64,000 nucleotides of DNA from Paenibacillus albidus (lineage in GTDB: Bacteria > Bacillota > Bacilli > Paenibacillales > Paenibacillaceae): positions 62,001 through 126,000 of the forward strand of contig NZ_BMKR01000009.1 of assembly GCF_014644435.1 (NCBI RefSeq), written 5' to 3'. Shown here one piece after another: positions 9,018 to 18,349 of this stretch. Positions within the stretch are counted from its first letter, which is position 1, and the number at the start of each line of letters is the position of its first letter. The notes below the pieces were generated by a model. It searched no databases and was not told the origin of the DNA. It saw only the letters and a program-made list of their open reading frames with translations. The translations under genes and the position numbers were made by a program.

Positions 9018-9776
9018 ATGAACCCCATAAGACGGCACGAGATGATCATGGAAGTGATGCTGAACCAAAAAGATGTAACGGTGAATGAACTGAGCGACAA
9101 GCTCCAGGTCACCGGAAAAACAATCCGCGAGGATTTGAGCAAGCTGGAGGAGCAGGGACTTATTGTACGCGTCCACGGCGGAGCAGTGCTGGCGCAAAGC
9201 GACCAGTTCGGCATACTCCCTTCCAATGACCCGCTGGAGAAGTATTCCGAGGAGAAGACGGAGATTGCCCAACGTGCGCTGGCCCATATTGAGGAGAACG
9301 ATATTATCGCCCTTGACGGTGGCAGCACGACCCTTGAAATCGCCCGGCTGCTGGAGAATATGCCGCTTACGGTGATCACCAACGATGTATACATCATCAG
9401 CGAGCTGGTTCCCAAAGATCGTATCCGTCTGGTTGTTCCCGGAGGCTACCGCGTCCGCAATATGCTGGCGGGCCCGGAAGCTGTCTCCTATGTACAGCAA
9501 CTGAATATACAAAAAGCATTTCTTTCGGCGACAGCCGTGCATATCGAGCATGGTCTCTCCATCTATACCGGAGATCTGATCGAATTCAAGCAAGCATTGG
9601 TATCCACTGCCCGTAAGGTGTTCGCTGTCTGCGACCACCACAAATTCGGACATACGGCACTACGAACATTCGCTTCACTTCAGGAAGTGGATGTGATTCT
9701 GACGGATAAAGGGCTACCGGCCGAAACGGTAGAGTTGTTCCGCAGTGCTGGGGTTGCGATTGAATGCGGGGGTTAA
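9018..9776 (+). CDS. DeoR-family transcriptional regulator
   Basis: 252 residues. An N-terminal HTH (residues ~1-57) reads RRHEMIMEVMLNQKDVTVNELSDKLQVTGKTIREDLSKLEEQGLIVRVHGGA, the DeoR signature. The C-terminal DeoR sensor domain shows DGGSTTLEIA and TDKGL. DeoR proteins are usually repressors released by a phosphorylated sugar. Its position between kduI and kduD suggests that it controls uronate catabolism, with a keto-deoxy-gluconate-type effector possible but unproven. The start ATG 9018 has only a weak GAGG upstream. It begins 33 nt after kduI. Confidence 0.92.
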   Translation: MNPIRRHEMIMEVMLNQKDVTVNELSDKLQVTGKTIREDLSKLEEQGLIVRVHGGAVLAQSDQFGILPSNDPLEKYSEEKTEIAQRALAHIEENDIIALDGGSTTLEIARLLENMPLTVITNDVYIISELVPKDRIRLVVPGGYRVRNMLAGPEAVSYVQQLNIQKAFLSATAVHIEHGLSIYTGDLIEFKQALVSTARKVFAVCDHHKFGHTALRTFASLQEVDVILTDKGLPAETVELFRSAGVAIECGG

Positions 9777-9829
9777 CGTTAGCAAGTCCACTTACACATT
9801 CTAATATTTTTAAAGGAGCGTAATTTAAT

Positions 9830-10588
9830 ATGTCTTCATCCCTTTTTAGTCTGGCAGGCAAAACAGCAATTGTAACCGGTGCAGCACAAGGCCTTGGACA
9901 AGGCATCGCTTTGGCCTTCGCAGAAGCAGGCGCGGATGTAGTATCCGTATCCCTGAACACAAGTGAGGAGACGGTTACTGCGGCCAAAGCCTTTGGGGTT
10001 AATGCCGTCAGCATCGAATCCGATCTTAGCGATCACTCTCAGCTGCAAAGTGTATTTGACCAATCGCTTGAACTGAACGGCCATGTAGATATCCTGGTGA
10101 ACTGCGCAGGCATGATCCGCCGCACACCAGCCAAAGACCACAGCGAAAAAGACTGGTTCGACGTTCTCAACCTCAACCTGAATACTGTCTTCCTGCTGTC
10201 TCAAATTGCCGGCCGCCACTTCCTGGACAGAGGAACAGGCAAAATTATCAACATCTGCTCCATGCTCTCCTATCAAGGCGGTATTAATGTTCCAGGCTAC
10301 ACTGCAAGCAAACACGGTGTTGCCGGCATCACCAAAGCCTTGGCCAATGAATGGGCCGGCTCCGGCTTGAACATTAACGCCATCGCTCCTGGTTACATGG
10401 CTACGGAGAATACTGCTCCGATCCGTGCCGATCAAAGCCGTTCCGACTCTATTCTGGACCGTATCCCCGCAGGTCGTTGGGGTACTCCGGATGATCTTAA
10501 AGGACCGGCAGTCTTCCTGGCTTCCGCTGCTTCCGATTACCTGAACGGCCACATCCTGGCTGTTGACGGCGGATGGCTCGCGAGATAA
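9830..10588 (+). CDS. kduD: 2-deoxy-D-gluconate 3-dehydrogenase KduD
   Basis: 252-residue short-chain dehydrogenase that reduces the KduI product to 2-keto-3-deoxygluconate using NAD(P)H. The nucleotide-binding TGAAQGLGQG motif lies near residue 15, the NCAG motif near 93, the catalytic Ser in NICSMLSYQGG and the YxxxK pair in YTASKHG. GGAG lies upstream of ATG 9830. Last gene of the kdu operon, followed by a strong terminator. The general SDR call is certain; the KduD assignment rests on its N-terminal sequence and the kduI neighbour. Confidence 0.94.
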   Translation: MSSSLFSLAGKTAIVTGAAQGLGQGIALAFAEAGADVVSVSLNTSEETVTAAKAFGVNAVSIESDLSDHSQLQSVFDQSLELNGHVDILVNCAGMIRRTPAKDHSEKDWFDVLNLNLNTVFLLSQIAGRHFLDRGTGKIINICSMLSYQGGINVPGYTASKHGVAGITKALANEWAGSGLNINAIAPGYMATENTAPIRADQSRSDSILDRIPAGRWGTPDDLKGPAVFLASAASDYLNGHILAVDGGWLAR

Positions 10589-10612
10589 TACGTATTCACT
10601 CTTATATAGTGC

Positions 10613-10646
10613 AAAGGGATGCCTCAATAGAGGCATCCCTTTGTTT
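10613..10646 (+). terminator. kduD operon terminator
   Basis: Perfect 13-bp stem AAAGGGATGCCTC / GAGGCATCCCTTT with AATA loop, followed by G and TTT, 24 nt after the kduD stop. Confidence 0.85.
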
Positions 10647-10782
10647 AGGTTCTGGGTACAAGTGAGCATGAGCGCTCAAGTGGACGCTCTGTACCGGGAC
10701 CGTTTCTTCGGTCGCTGTACTCGCAAAAAACTCTCCAAATCAATGCCTACTATCTGCGGGCCCAACAACCCGCACCCGCGGG

Positions 10783-11116
10783 CCAAATCAAAGGTAAAAT
10801 GCTTTCCACTTGGCCTGATCCGCACCCACTACCCAAACCAAAGGCAAAAATGCCTTCCACTTGGCCTGATCCGCACCCCAGTCGTCCTGTTTGTAGCTTA
10901 CGTTTAACTGCAAACCTCCACTGTGAGTCCAATGTACAAACTTTGACTGCATTTTGTACATTGGAATTGGGATTTACAAGGCTATTTTTGGATTTGACTG
11001 CATTTTGTACATCAGGGAAAGCGAAAATAGCTCATTCTCTGAATTTCTAATGCACAAAATACACCATAACGCTGATTTGAGCCATCAAAAAGCGATTCTG
11101 CTGCACAAAATACATT
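10783..11116. repeat. Patch of direct and inverted short repeats
   Basis: Two near-identical direct copies of about 45 nt lie at 10783-10827 and 10833-10878, each ending in TTGGCCTGATCCGCACCC; the second holds an AAGGCA/TGCCTT hairpin. They are followed by two copies of TTTGACTGCATTTTGTACAT at 10942-10961 and 10993-11012. Two degenerate inverse copies around TGCACAAAATACA lie at 11051 and 11102. GCTATTTT (10981-10988) pairs with AAAATAGC (11024-11031). No convincing reading frame spans the patch, which fills most of the gap between kduD and the next gene. Confidence 0.75.
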
Positions 11117-11662
11117 TTATATACTAGCCGGGTCAAATGGCTCAGCCTCTAACTGCACGAACTCCTGCGGATGCGTGCGGATATAAGAGGCGATGTTTTG
11201 CAAGCTGACGGACGCAATCTCAGTGAAACGGGCAAACAAACTATTTACTGTAATGCGGAGCGCTTCGTCACGTTCCATATCGCTTAAAGACGCACTGCTC
11301 CACTCTTTTCCGAGCAGGGTATTTCTGGCCGCCAAAGCCTCTTGGGTCTCTTCAAGCATTCCAATCATGTTAGCATCGCCAAAAAAGCGTAAGCCCTCCA
11401 TGACTCCGCTCCAGTAGCCGGGTAAATCCATCATGTAAGAGATCCAGGCATAATACTCTGCTGGCGAAGGTTTAGCATGATCATACATGACTCTGAACAT
11501 ACAAAGCGCCTTCTGACCCGGTGTCAGGTGTGAAATTACTTCGGTTTTGATCTCTGGAGATTTGCCGCGAATTCTCTGAAATGTGGGCTCCATACAAGCA
11601 GCCCCGAGCCGTTCATCAGTTAATCCTTTCCAATCCGTCTGATTCATGTGTACCAATGTCAT
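11117..11662 (-). CDS. Hypothetical protein, helical, 181 residues
   Basis: Not recognised. The start ATG 11662 follows AGAGGAGGAATTTA, a strong ribosome binding site, which supports a real gene. The sequence looks mostly helical with aromatic patches (EYYAWISYMMDLPGYWSGVMEGLRFF), no signal peptide, no membrane segment and no Cys cluster. It stands alone, convergent with the repeat patch and divergent from the Nudix gene 172 nt away. Confidence 0.75.
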   Translation of the reverse strand: MTLVHMNQTDWKGLTDERLGAACMEPTFQRIRGKSPEIKTEVISHLTPGQKALCMFRVMYDHAKPSPAEYYAWISYMMDLPGYWSGVMEGLRFFGDANMIGMLEETQEALAARNTLLGKEWSSASLSDMERDEALRITVNSLFARFTEIASVSLQNIASYIRTHPQEFVQLEAEPFDPASI

Positions 11663-11834
11663 TAAATTCCTCCTCTGAGGTCGCCCTCAGCCAGAATATA
11701 CCAAACATTCCCTTTGAAGTCTATACGATTATGAAATCCCAACGTTCTGACAGCTCTCCTGAATTTCTGACTTATGATAGGCTTAATCTATCTCTCTTCG
11801 ATCACCTATACAGGATACACAAAGGAGCTTATGC

Positions 11835-12461
11835 ATGACTGACGAAATACTGACCATATTTGATGAAAAAGGCAATATTGCCGGGACCGCCCCCCGTGAT
11901 GAAGTACATCGTCTGGGGCTGTGGCACGAGACTTTTCATTTCTGGCTGATCAGCCTGGAACAAGGAATTCCGTATATTTATCTTCAACTACGGAGCGAAC
12001 AGAAAAAAGATTACTCAGGATTGCTGGATATTACGGCTGCCGGGCATTTACTGGCTGGAGAAACTGTGGAGGATGGCGTACGCGAGGTACAGGAAGAGCT
12101 TGGACTAGTAATCGCGTTCGATAAGCTGATTCCGCTTGGAACAATTCCTTACGAGATGACCCAGGAGGGAATCATAGATAAGGAACGGGCCCATGTTTTT
12201 GTATACCAGCAGTCTGTTGCTTGGGACGATTTTGCACTGCAGGAGGAAGAAGTAGCAGTTATGGTCCGGGCGGAACTGCATGACTTCCACGCCTTGTGGA
12301 CAGGAATCAGCAATGAAATTGAGATTCAAGGCTTCCGGGTTAGCGGCTCAGGCGAGCGTATACAGATCAAGCAAACCGTTAACCGCGGGCTTTTTGTCCC
12401 GCATGAAATCGATTATTACGAGCGCGTCCTCACAGGAATTCAGGCGATCTTCCGCGAATAG
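11835..12461 (+). CDS. Nudix hydrolase, IPP-isomerase-like
   Basis: 208 residues. The Nudix box G-x5-E-x7-REVQEELGL is complete at about residues 76-98 (GHLLAGETVEDG...), so it should hydrolyse a nucleoside-diphosphate-linked compound with Mg2+. The N-terminal EILTIFDEKGNIAGTAPRDEVHRLGLWHETFHFWL resembles the isopentenyl-diphosphate isomerase-like Nudix branch found widely in Bacillota, whose substrates are mostly unknown. AAAGGAG lies 7 nt before ATG 11835. Monocistronic by layout. Confidence 0.9.
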   Translation: MTDEILTIFDEKGNIAGTAPRDEVHRLGLWHETFHFWLISLEQGIPYIYLQLRSEQKKDYSGLLDITAAGHLLAGETVEDGVREVQEELGLVIAFDKLIPLGTIPYEMTQEGIIDKERAHVFVYQQSVAWDDFALQEEEVAVMVRAELHDFHALWTGISNEIEIQGFRVSGSGERIQIKQTVNRGLFVPHEIDYYERVLTGIQAIFRE

Positions 12462-12482
12462 TTTAAGCCTTCCAGTATAGTC

Positions 12483-12521
12483 AAAAAGACAGGACCCTTA
12501 TCTCTAGGGCCCTGTCTTGTT
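12483..12521. terminator. Bidirectional terminator between Nudix and GH42 genes
   Basis: Stem AAGACAGG-A-CCC / GGG-C-CCTGTCTT with one mismatch. T-rich ends follow in both directions (TTGTTC on plus; TCTTTTTGA on minus). It serves the convergent genes ending at 12461 and 12544. Confidence 0.75.
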
Positions 12522-12543
12522 CAAATATCTGTTAATTCCGTGT

Positions 12544-14613
12544 CTATACCTTGCGTTTCAGCATAACGAGTCCGTTCACCTCAAGATTGAGTACCTCCGG
12601 AGCCGCAGTGCCGGTTTCCAAATCCGTATATTCCTGATTGTCCAGAACTACTGTTTGTTCTCTGCCGCTGAAGTTCTGTACGAAGATATATTCCTGTTCG
12701 CCATCGGTCCGAAGCTGGGCGGTTACACCGGTAGGCAGCTCACAGTCCAATGTGCGGCGGATGCCTGCTTTGTCAGCTATGGCTGCATACAGATCCACGT
12801 AAAAACCTTGGTCTTTTACCCGTGTTGCCAAATGGTACGCCTTTCCTTCACCCAGACGGTGCAGCGTTAGTGCCGGCCGGCCCGCATAGAAGTCACTGCG
12901 GTAATGTCCCAGCGCCTCTGCCCCTTCCAGGTGAATCAGCTCTGCAATTTCGTGCGCGTCATATTCGCCGGTCAGCTTGAGGAAATTGCCGTCCTGCATC
13001 ACCACACCATTCAGATCACGGCTGTGCAGGCCTTCGGTCTCCTCTGCCCAGATGCCAAGTGTTCTGCGCAGCGGACCCGGGAACCCGCCCAGATGGCAAA
13101 GATCCGTTTCGCCAACAACGCCTGACCAATAAGTCGCCAGGAAGGTTCCGCCCTGCTCGACGTATTTCTCGATTCTTTTGCCGTTCTCTTCCGTGATCAG
13201 GTACTGCATCGGGGCAATGACCAGCTTGTACGCGGACAATTCATCCCCTGAGCCGATGACATCCACAGGGATCCCCAGCTCCCAGAGGCCACGATAATGC
13301 TCAACCACCGTTTCCTCATAACGGAGACCCGAATTGCGGATACCCTGCGCGTCCTTGATTGCCCAGCGGTTGTCCCAATCGAAGATAATCGCCGTCTCCA
13401 CTGGTGTAGTCGTCCCCACCACATCGGTTAGCCCGGCCAGCGTTCTGCCAACTTCCGCCACATCACGGAAGACACGAGTCTCCCCGTGACCGCTGTGGTC
13501 CAGCACAGCCCCGTGGAATTTCTCGCTGGAGCCGCGGCTTTTGCGCCACTGAAAATACTGCACAGAATCCGAGCCATGCGCGATCGCCTGCAACGAAGAC
13601 AGCTTGTGCATACCCGGGCGTTTCAGCTTGCTTACACTCTGCCAGTTGGTCAGGGATGGCGTGCTCTCCATCAAGAGATACGGCTTATGCTTGAATGTCC
13701 GATACATGTCATGGTGAAAAGCAGTCCAGGCTGCCAGACGAGCATCGTCATCGTCCTCGGTGTAATGCCAATCCGGATAGGCATCCCAGGAGATGACATC
13801 CAGAATCTTGGCCAGCTCACGGTAATCCACACCGTCAATATTGTGCATGTTGGTGGTTATCGGCAGCTCCGGGTTATAGCTGCGGACGGAGTCAATCTCA
13901 TGTTGGCAGAAATCAATCGTCCGTTCACTGACGAACCGGCGCCAGTCCAGATTGAGGCCATGAACCTGCGTCTCGCCATGGGGAGCCGGGGATTCTATCT
14001 GCTCCCATGAAGTATAGGTGTGGCTCCAGAACGTCGCCCACCAGGCATGGTTCAGTTCATCGAGGTTATGGTCATACTTCACTTTCAACCAGTCTCTGAA
14101 GGCGGTCTGACACAACTCACAATGGCATTCTCCGCCGAACTCATTGGAGATATGCCAGCCGATCACCGCAGGATGGTGGGCATAACGCTCCGCCAGCTTG
14201 CTGTTGATGAGAGCTGTTTTTTCCCGGTAGACCGGAGAAGTGTAGCAATGATTATGACGTACCCCATGCAGGTTGCGTACACGGTTGCGCTCTACGCGCA
14301 GCACTTCGGGATATTTTGCCGACATCCAGGCCGGACGGGAACCGCTTGGTGTAGCGAGGAAAGCGTAAATGCCGTTCGCTTCAAAAGAATCCAGCAGATT
14401 GTCGAGCCAACCGAACTGAAACACACCTTCTTCAGGCTCCAGCGATACCCAGGAAAAAATACCTACGGACATCACATTGCTGCCCGAAAGCTTCATCAGG
14501 CGAATATCTTCCTGTAGCACTTCCGGATATCTGAGCCATTGTTCGGGATTATAATCAGCACCATGCAGCATCACAGGCGCTTTGCTGCTGATTGGAGGTA
14601 ACTTCTTGTTCAT
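12544..14613 (-). CDS. GH42 beta-galactosidase
   Basis: 689 residues, the normal GH42 length, with no signal peptide, so intracellular. An N-terminal TIM barrel has the acid/base Glu in WHISNEFGG and the nucleophile Glu in LLMESTPS. Cys residues in GGECHCELC belong to the structural zinc site of this family. The trimerisation and C-terminal domains follow. It would hydrolyse terminal beta-galactosides imported as oligosaccharides. ATG 14613 lies after AAAAGGATGATTATACAAA. It is divergent from an AraC regulator and a GH43 gene, suggesting arabinogalactan or galactan side-chain use, though that substrate is inferred. Confidence 0.94.
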   Translation of the reverse strand: MNKKLPPISSKAPVMLHGADYNPEQWLRYPEVLQEDIRLMKLSGSNVMSVGIFSWVSLEPEEGVFQFGWLDNLLDSFEANGIYAFLATPSGSRPAWMSAKYPEVLRVERNRVRNLHGVRHNHCYTSPVYREKTALINSKLAERYAHHPAVIGWHISNEFGGECHCELCQTAFRDWLKVKYDHNLDELNHAWWATFWSHTYTSWEQIESPAPHGETQVHGLNLDWRRFVSERTIDFCQHEIDSVRSYNPELPITTNMHNIDGVDYRELAKILDVISWDAYPDWHYTEDDDDARLAAWTAFHHDMYRTFKHKPYLLMESTPSLTNWQSVSKLKRPGMHKLSSLQAIAHGSDSVQYFQWRKSRGSSEKFHGAVLDHSGHGETRVFRDVAEVGRTLAGLTDVVGTTTPVETAIIFDWDNRWAIKDAQGIRNSGLRYEETVVEHYRGLWELGIPVDVIGSGDELSAYKLVIAPMQYLITEENGKRIEKYVEQGGTFLATYWSGVVGETDLCHLGGFPGPLRRTLGIWAEETEGLHSRDLNGVVMQDGNFLKLTGEYDAHEIAELIHLEGAEALGHYRSDFYAGRPALTLHRLGEGKAYHLATRVKDQGFYVDLYAAIADKAGIRRTLDCELPTGVTAQLRTDGEQEYIFVQNFSGREQTVVLDNQEYTDLETGTAAPEVLNLEVNGLVMLKRKV

Positions 14614-14817
14614 TTTGTATAATCATCCTTTTCATTCGGTGTCCATGAAGGAGTGGGACTAATCTCTGATGGAATTATTACAGATCTCTTGTCCATCTCA
14701 TGAACTATCCTTTATACTAATCATCATAAAGGAAAACCCCAAACATCCAGTAGGATTATTTTAGCGATTGAATAGTACAAAATGAATATGAGGTGAATAA
14801 CGATCCTTCCCTTTTCC

Positions 14818-15699
14818 TTGATAGAACTGCCGCGCGCCCCTGGTGCATTTCCCCTGTACCCCTATTCCGTGGGCAGACACATCCAGTACCATCATGTGCG
14901 GCAGTCCGGATTCCCTGTACATCAAGTATTTTTGATCCGCAGCGGCAGCGGGTTGTTCCGCGATCTGGAGAGTGGTGCGGAGACTATTCTGGAGCCGGGA
15001 ATGGCTTTTGCTTTCCCGCCCGACCGGGGTCATGAATATTACCCGCGCTCCCACGAACCTTGGCATGTTGGATTCATCGGCTTTCACGGAAGCGCTGCGT
15101 TGCAAATGCTGGAGGAACTCGGCCTGCTTCCCTCCACCCCGTTCCGTCCGGAACGCTTTAGCGATTGCTGGGACGAGATTGGGGGAATCTGGCATACCGT
15201 CAACCAGCAGAATACCAGCCGCCTGGCTGAATCAGCCATGCAGGAGCTGTCCGTAACGACGTATCGGCTGCTTTTGATGCTGCGCCAATCAGATGCTTCT
15301 CCCGGAACCGTCAGCCGGCTGGAAACGGAGACCGTCCGCAACGAAGCGCTGAATAAAGCAGTTGGCCTCATCAATGAGCATTTCACAGAACCGCTGCTGA
15401 TCTCCAATCTTGCCGGGGCTGTCGGCTATTCCGTACAGCATTTCCAGCGTCTCTTCGTACAGGAGTATGGTGTTACTCCGCATAAATATTTGCAGAATCT
15501 GCGTTTGCAGCGGGCTTTGCAGATGATCACGGAAGATTCGTCGGTAGCCGTACAGGATATTGCCCTCAATCTCGGGATGGAAACGAACTATTTTATCCGT
15601 GTCTTCCGCAATACCTACGGCTGCACCCCCGGAGTAATGAAGACCAGACTGCACGGAGAAGGCGAAAAGGTGCCTTCTGGGGCTCCATTTACGAATTAG
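14818..15699 (+). CDS. AraC-family transcriptional regulator
   Basis: About 293 residues: an N-terminal cupin-like sugar-sensing domain (VFLIRSGSGLFRDLESGAETILEPGMAFAFPPDRGHEY) and two C-terminal helix-turn-helices (INEHFTEPLLISNLAGAVGYSVQHFQRLF and SVAVQDIALNLGMETNYFIRVFRNTYGCTP). The start is unsure. TTG 14818 is the first possible start after an in-frame stop at 14794, but the only Shine-Dalgarno-like sequence, GAGGTG near 14790, is far from it. A GTG at 14793 lies in another frame. Divergent from the GH42 gene and 13 nt upstream of the GH43 gene, so it probably activates both. Confidence 0.88.
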   Translation: MIELPRAPGAFPLYPYSVGRHIQYHHVRQSGFPVHQVFLIRSGSGLFRDLESGAETILEPGMAFAFPPDRGHEYYPRSHEPWHVGFIGFHGSAALQMLEELGLLPSTPFRPERFSDCWDEIGGIWHTVNQQNTSRLAESAMQELSVTTYRLLLMLRQSDASPGTVSRLETETVRNEALNKAVGLINEHFTEPLLISNLAGAVGYSVQHFQRLFVQEYGVTPHKYLQNLRLQRALQMITEDSSVAVQDIALNLGMETNYFIRVFRNTYGCTPGVMKTRLHGEGEKVPSGAPFTN

Positions 15700-15712
15700 G
15701 AGGAATTTATGA

Positions 15713-16585
15713 ATGACAACATTATCCGAGATTAACTTTAGAGATCCTTTTATCCTTGCGTCAGCCCAGACCCAATTGTATTACCTCTTCGGGACCGCAG
15801 GCCAAACTGCCTGGAGCGGAACGCCAGAGGGGTTCGATGTCTATACCAGCCCGGATCTGGTGGAATGGTCGGGACCGTTCCCTGCTTTTCGTCCGGAACC
15901 CGGCTTTTGGGCCGATCATCACTTCTGGGCACCCGAGGTCCATGCTTATAAAGACAAATATTACATGTTCGCTTCCTTCAAAAGCGAGGGTATTCCCCGC
16001 GGAACACAAATCCTGGTCGCGGATGAACCCCAAGGACTTTACCATCCGAACAGTTCCGGTCCGGTGACCCCTGCAGGGTGGGAGTGCCTGGACGGGACCC
16101 TGTATGTAGATCAGGAGGGTCAGCCCTGGATGGTCTTTTGCCGGGAATGGCTTGAAGTGACCGATGGTGAAATGTATGCCGTCCGGCTGAATGAAGAACT
16201 GAGCGCAGCCGCAGGCGAACCCGTTCTGCTCTTCCGTGCTTCGGAAGCCCCCTGGTCGGTCGGCGGTACAGAGGGACAATATGTGACGGATGGCCCCTTC
16301 CTGCACCCGGGTCAAGGCGGTGAGCTGCTGATGCTCTGGTCCAGCGGCGGAGCAAGCGGCTATGCAATGGGCCTCGCCCGTTCAGCAAGCGGAAGCATCT
16401 GCGGCCCGTGGACCCAGGATGCCGAGCCGCTCTACGCCAAAGATGGCGGACACGGCATGCTGTTCCGCGACTTTGCCGGCAGACTGCTGCTGACGATTCA
16501 TACCCCTAACCGCAACCCTGAGGAGCGCCCTGTGCTGCTGGAAGTGCAAGAGTCTTCCAGACAGCTGAATATTGGAGAATTGTAA
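15713..16585 (+). CDS. GH43-family glycoside hydrolase
   Basis: 290 residues, a compact five-bladed beta-propeller without signal peptide. The general-base Asp lies in NFRDPFILA near residue 11. HFWAPEVHAY and WECLDGTLYVDQEGQPWMVF match GH43 blades. The usual catalytic Glu region reads YVTDGPFLHPG, so the acid residue is not obvious from sequence alone. Members act on arabinosides, xylosides or galactosides. AGGAGG precedes ATG 15713. It is transcribed with the AraC gene and sits opposite the GH42 enzyme. Confidence 0.85.
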   Translation: MTTLSEINFRDPFILASAQTQLYYLFGTAGQTAWSGTPEGFDVYTSPDLVEWSGPFPAFRPEPGFWADHHFWAPEVHAYKDKYYMFASFKSEGIPRGTQILVADEPQGLYHPNSSGPVTPAGWECLDGTLYVDQEGQPWMVFCREWLEVTDGEMYAVRLNEELSAAAGEPVLLFRASEAPWSVGGTEGQYVTDGPFLHPGQGGELLMLWSSGGASGYAMGLARSASGSICGPWTQDAEPLYAKDGGHGMLFRDFAGRLLLTIHTPNRNPEERPVLLEVQESSRQLNIGEL

Positions 16586-16609
16586 CGGGGGACCTCCTCT
16601 TCTACGACA

Positions 16610-18349
16610 TTACACCGCAGCAAACTGGCTGCTGTACAAACCGGCATAATAACCGCCGCTAGCCAGCAGCTCGTCATGTGTGCCTTTCTCCACAATGTCA
16701 CCATCCTTCATATAAAGGATGATATCCGACTCGCGGATGGTGGACAGACGGTGGGCGATGATGAAGTTTGTACGGCCGGCAATCATGGTCAGAAAAGCCT
16801 GCTGGATGCGTATTTCCGTCAGAGTATCGATACTGCTCGTCGCTTCGTCCAGGATCAGCATCGGCGGATCAACGAGCATAACACGGGCAATCGTCAGCAG
16901 CTGCTTCTGGCCTTGGGAGAGATTATCGCCAGAGCCGCGGACCACGGTATCATATCCGTCCGGCAGCCTTTTGATGAAGCTATGCGCATTGGCTGCCTTG
17001 GCCGCGGCAATAATGTCTTCTTCGCTGGCATCCGGCTTGCCATAGGCGATATTGTCGCGGATCGTACCGCCGTATAGCCATGTCTCCTGCAGTACCATCC
17101 CGAAATTGCGCCGCAGGCTGTCGCGGGTGAAGTGATTGATATTTACACCGTCTATCTTAATCGAGCCGCCATCGACATCATAGAACCGCATCAGCAGATT
17201 TACGAGCGTTGTTTTGCCCGCACCGGTCTGGCCGACGATGGCGACCCGCGTGCCCGGTTTCACTTCGAGACTGAAATCAGAAATTAGCGGACGCTCCAGG
17301 TTATAAGCAAAGCTTACGCGCTCAAATGTAATCCATCCGCGGGCTGTTGCCAGCAAGGCGGCATTAGAGTCCTCCGGCCGTTCCGGCTGCAAATCCAGAA
17401 TACGGAAGATCCGCTGTGCCGAAGCCGTCGCAGATTGCAGCTGCGTAATCACTCCGGTGATTTCGTTGAACGGCTTGGCGAACAGATTGGAAAAGATCAA
17501 AAAGCTGGACAGGTCGCCTACCGTCAGATGATCCATAATCACCAGCGTGCTGCCGATAACCGCAATCACAGAGAAGGTGATGTTGTTAACCAGACGGGTA
17601 GTTGGTCCGGGCAGGGAACCGAAAAATTGGGATTTGACGCCTGTCTGATACAATGTTTCATTACGCTCCCTGAAATGCTGCAGGGAGCGTTCTTCATATA
17701 GACAGGTCTGAACCACTTTCTGGCCGCCTATGATTTCCTCGACATATCCGTTAAGCTCACCCATTATCTTCGCCTGCTCCCGGAACAATTGCTGGGAACG
17801 GATCGTAATGAACCGGGCCACCCCATACGAGGCCGGTGCTGACAACAGAACCACAAGGGTCATCAGCGGACTAATATAGAGCATCAGCACCAAGGCCCCG
17901 CCGACAGTAACGATACCCGTCAGCAAGGTGGAGAAGCCTTGCAGAAGCCCATCGGAGATGGCATCCATATCGTTGACAAAACGGCTGATGCTGTCACCCT
18001 GTGCATGATTGTCATGAAACCGCAGCGGCAGCACATTCAGCTGATCAAACAGCTCTCCCCGCAGATCATACACGACTTGGCAAGCCACCCGGTTCGTATA
18101 TTGGGTCAGTAACCAGCCAAAGAACCCTCCAACCACGCAGACTGCCGCAAGAGCTCCCAGCAGACCAGTCAATGCGTCAAAGTCCACCCGACCGGTCCCA
18201 ACCATTGAATCGACCGCACGGCCGATCAGCAGCGGGCTGGCCAGACTGGCGAGGACGCTTAATATAGCGCAAATGGCGGCACAAATGGCGGTCAGGCGAT
18301 AGGGTTTGGTATATCCCATCAGTCTTGTCCATGTCTCTCTGGTGTTCAT
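16610..18349 (-). CDS. ABC exporter half-transporter, catalytically canonical subunit
   Basis: 579 residues: a six-helix exporter domain (about 1-310) and an ATPase domain. Walker A is GQTGAGKTT, the signature is the degenerate LSQGQ, Walker B with catalytic Glu is LILDEATSSID, and the H-loop is IIAHRLST. Start ATG 18349 follows GGAGG and overlaps the stop of the upstream subunit by 4 nt. It pairs with that subunit as a heterodimer of the BmrC/BmrD or YfiB/YfiC type, which usually export drugs or lipids. Substrate unknown. Confidence 0.93.
   Translation of the reverse strand: MNTRETWTRLMGYTKPYRLTAICAAICAILSVLASLASPLLIGRAVDSMVGTGRVDFDALTGLLGALAAVCVVGGFFGWLLTQYTNRVACQVVYDLRGELFDQLNVLPLRFHDNHAQGDSISRFVNDMDAISDGLLQGFSTLLTGIVTVGGALVLMLYISPLMTLVVLLSAPASYGVARFITIRSQQLFREQAKIMGELNGYVEEIIGGQKVVQTCLYEERSLQHFRERNETLYQTGVKSQFFGSLPGPTTRLVNNITFSVIAVIGSTLVIMDHLTVGDLSSFLIFSNLFAKPFNEITGVITQLQSATASAQRIFRILDLQPERPEDSNAALLATARGWITFERVSFAYNLERPLISDFSLEVKPGTRVAIVGQTGAGKTTLVNLLMRFYDVDGGSIKIDGVNINHFTRDSLRRNFGMVLQETWLYGGTIRDNIAYGKPDASEEDIIAAAKAANAHSFIKRLPDGYDTVVRGSGDNLSQGQKQLLTIARVMLVDPPMLILDEATSSIDTLTEIRIQQAFLTMIAGRTNFIIAHRLSTIRESDIILYMKDGDIVEKGTHDELLASGGYYAGLYSSQFAAV

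Noticed and set aside
14793..15035. GTG-started frame at the front of the AraC gene, possible frameshift
   Set aside because: The sensor-domain sequence continues only in the 14818 frame, and no second conserved piece is found in the other.
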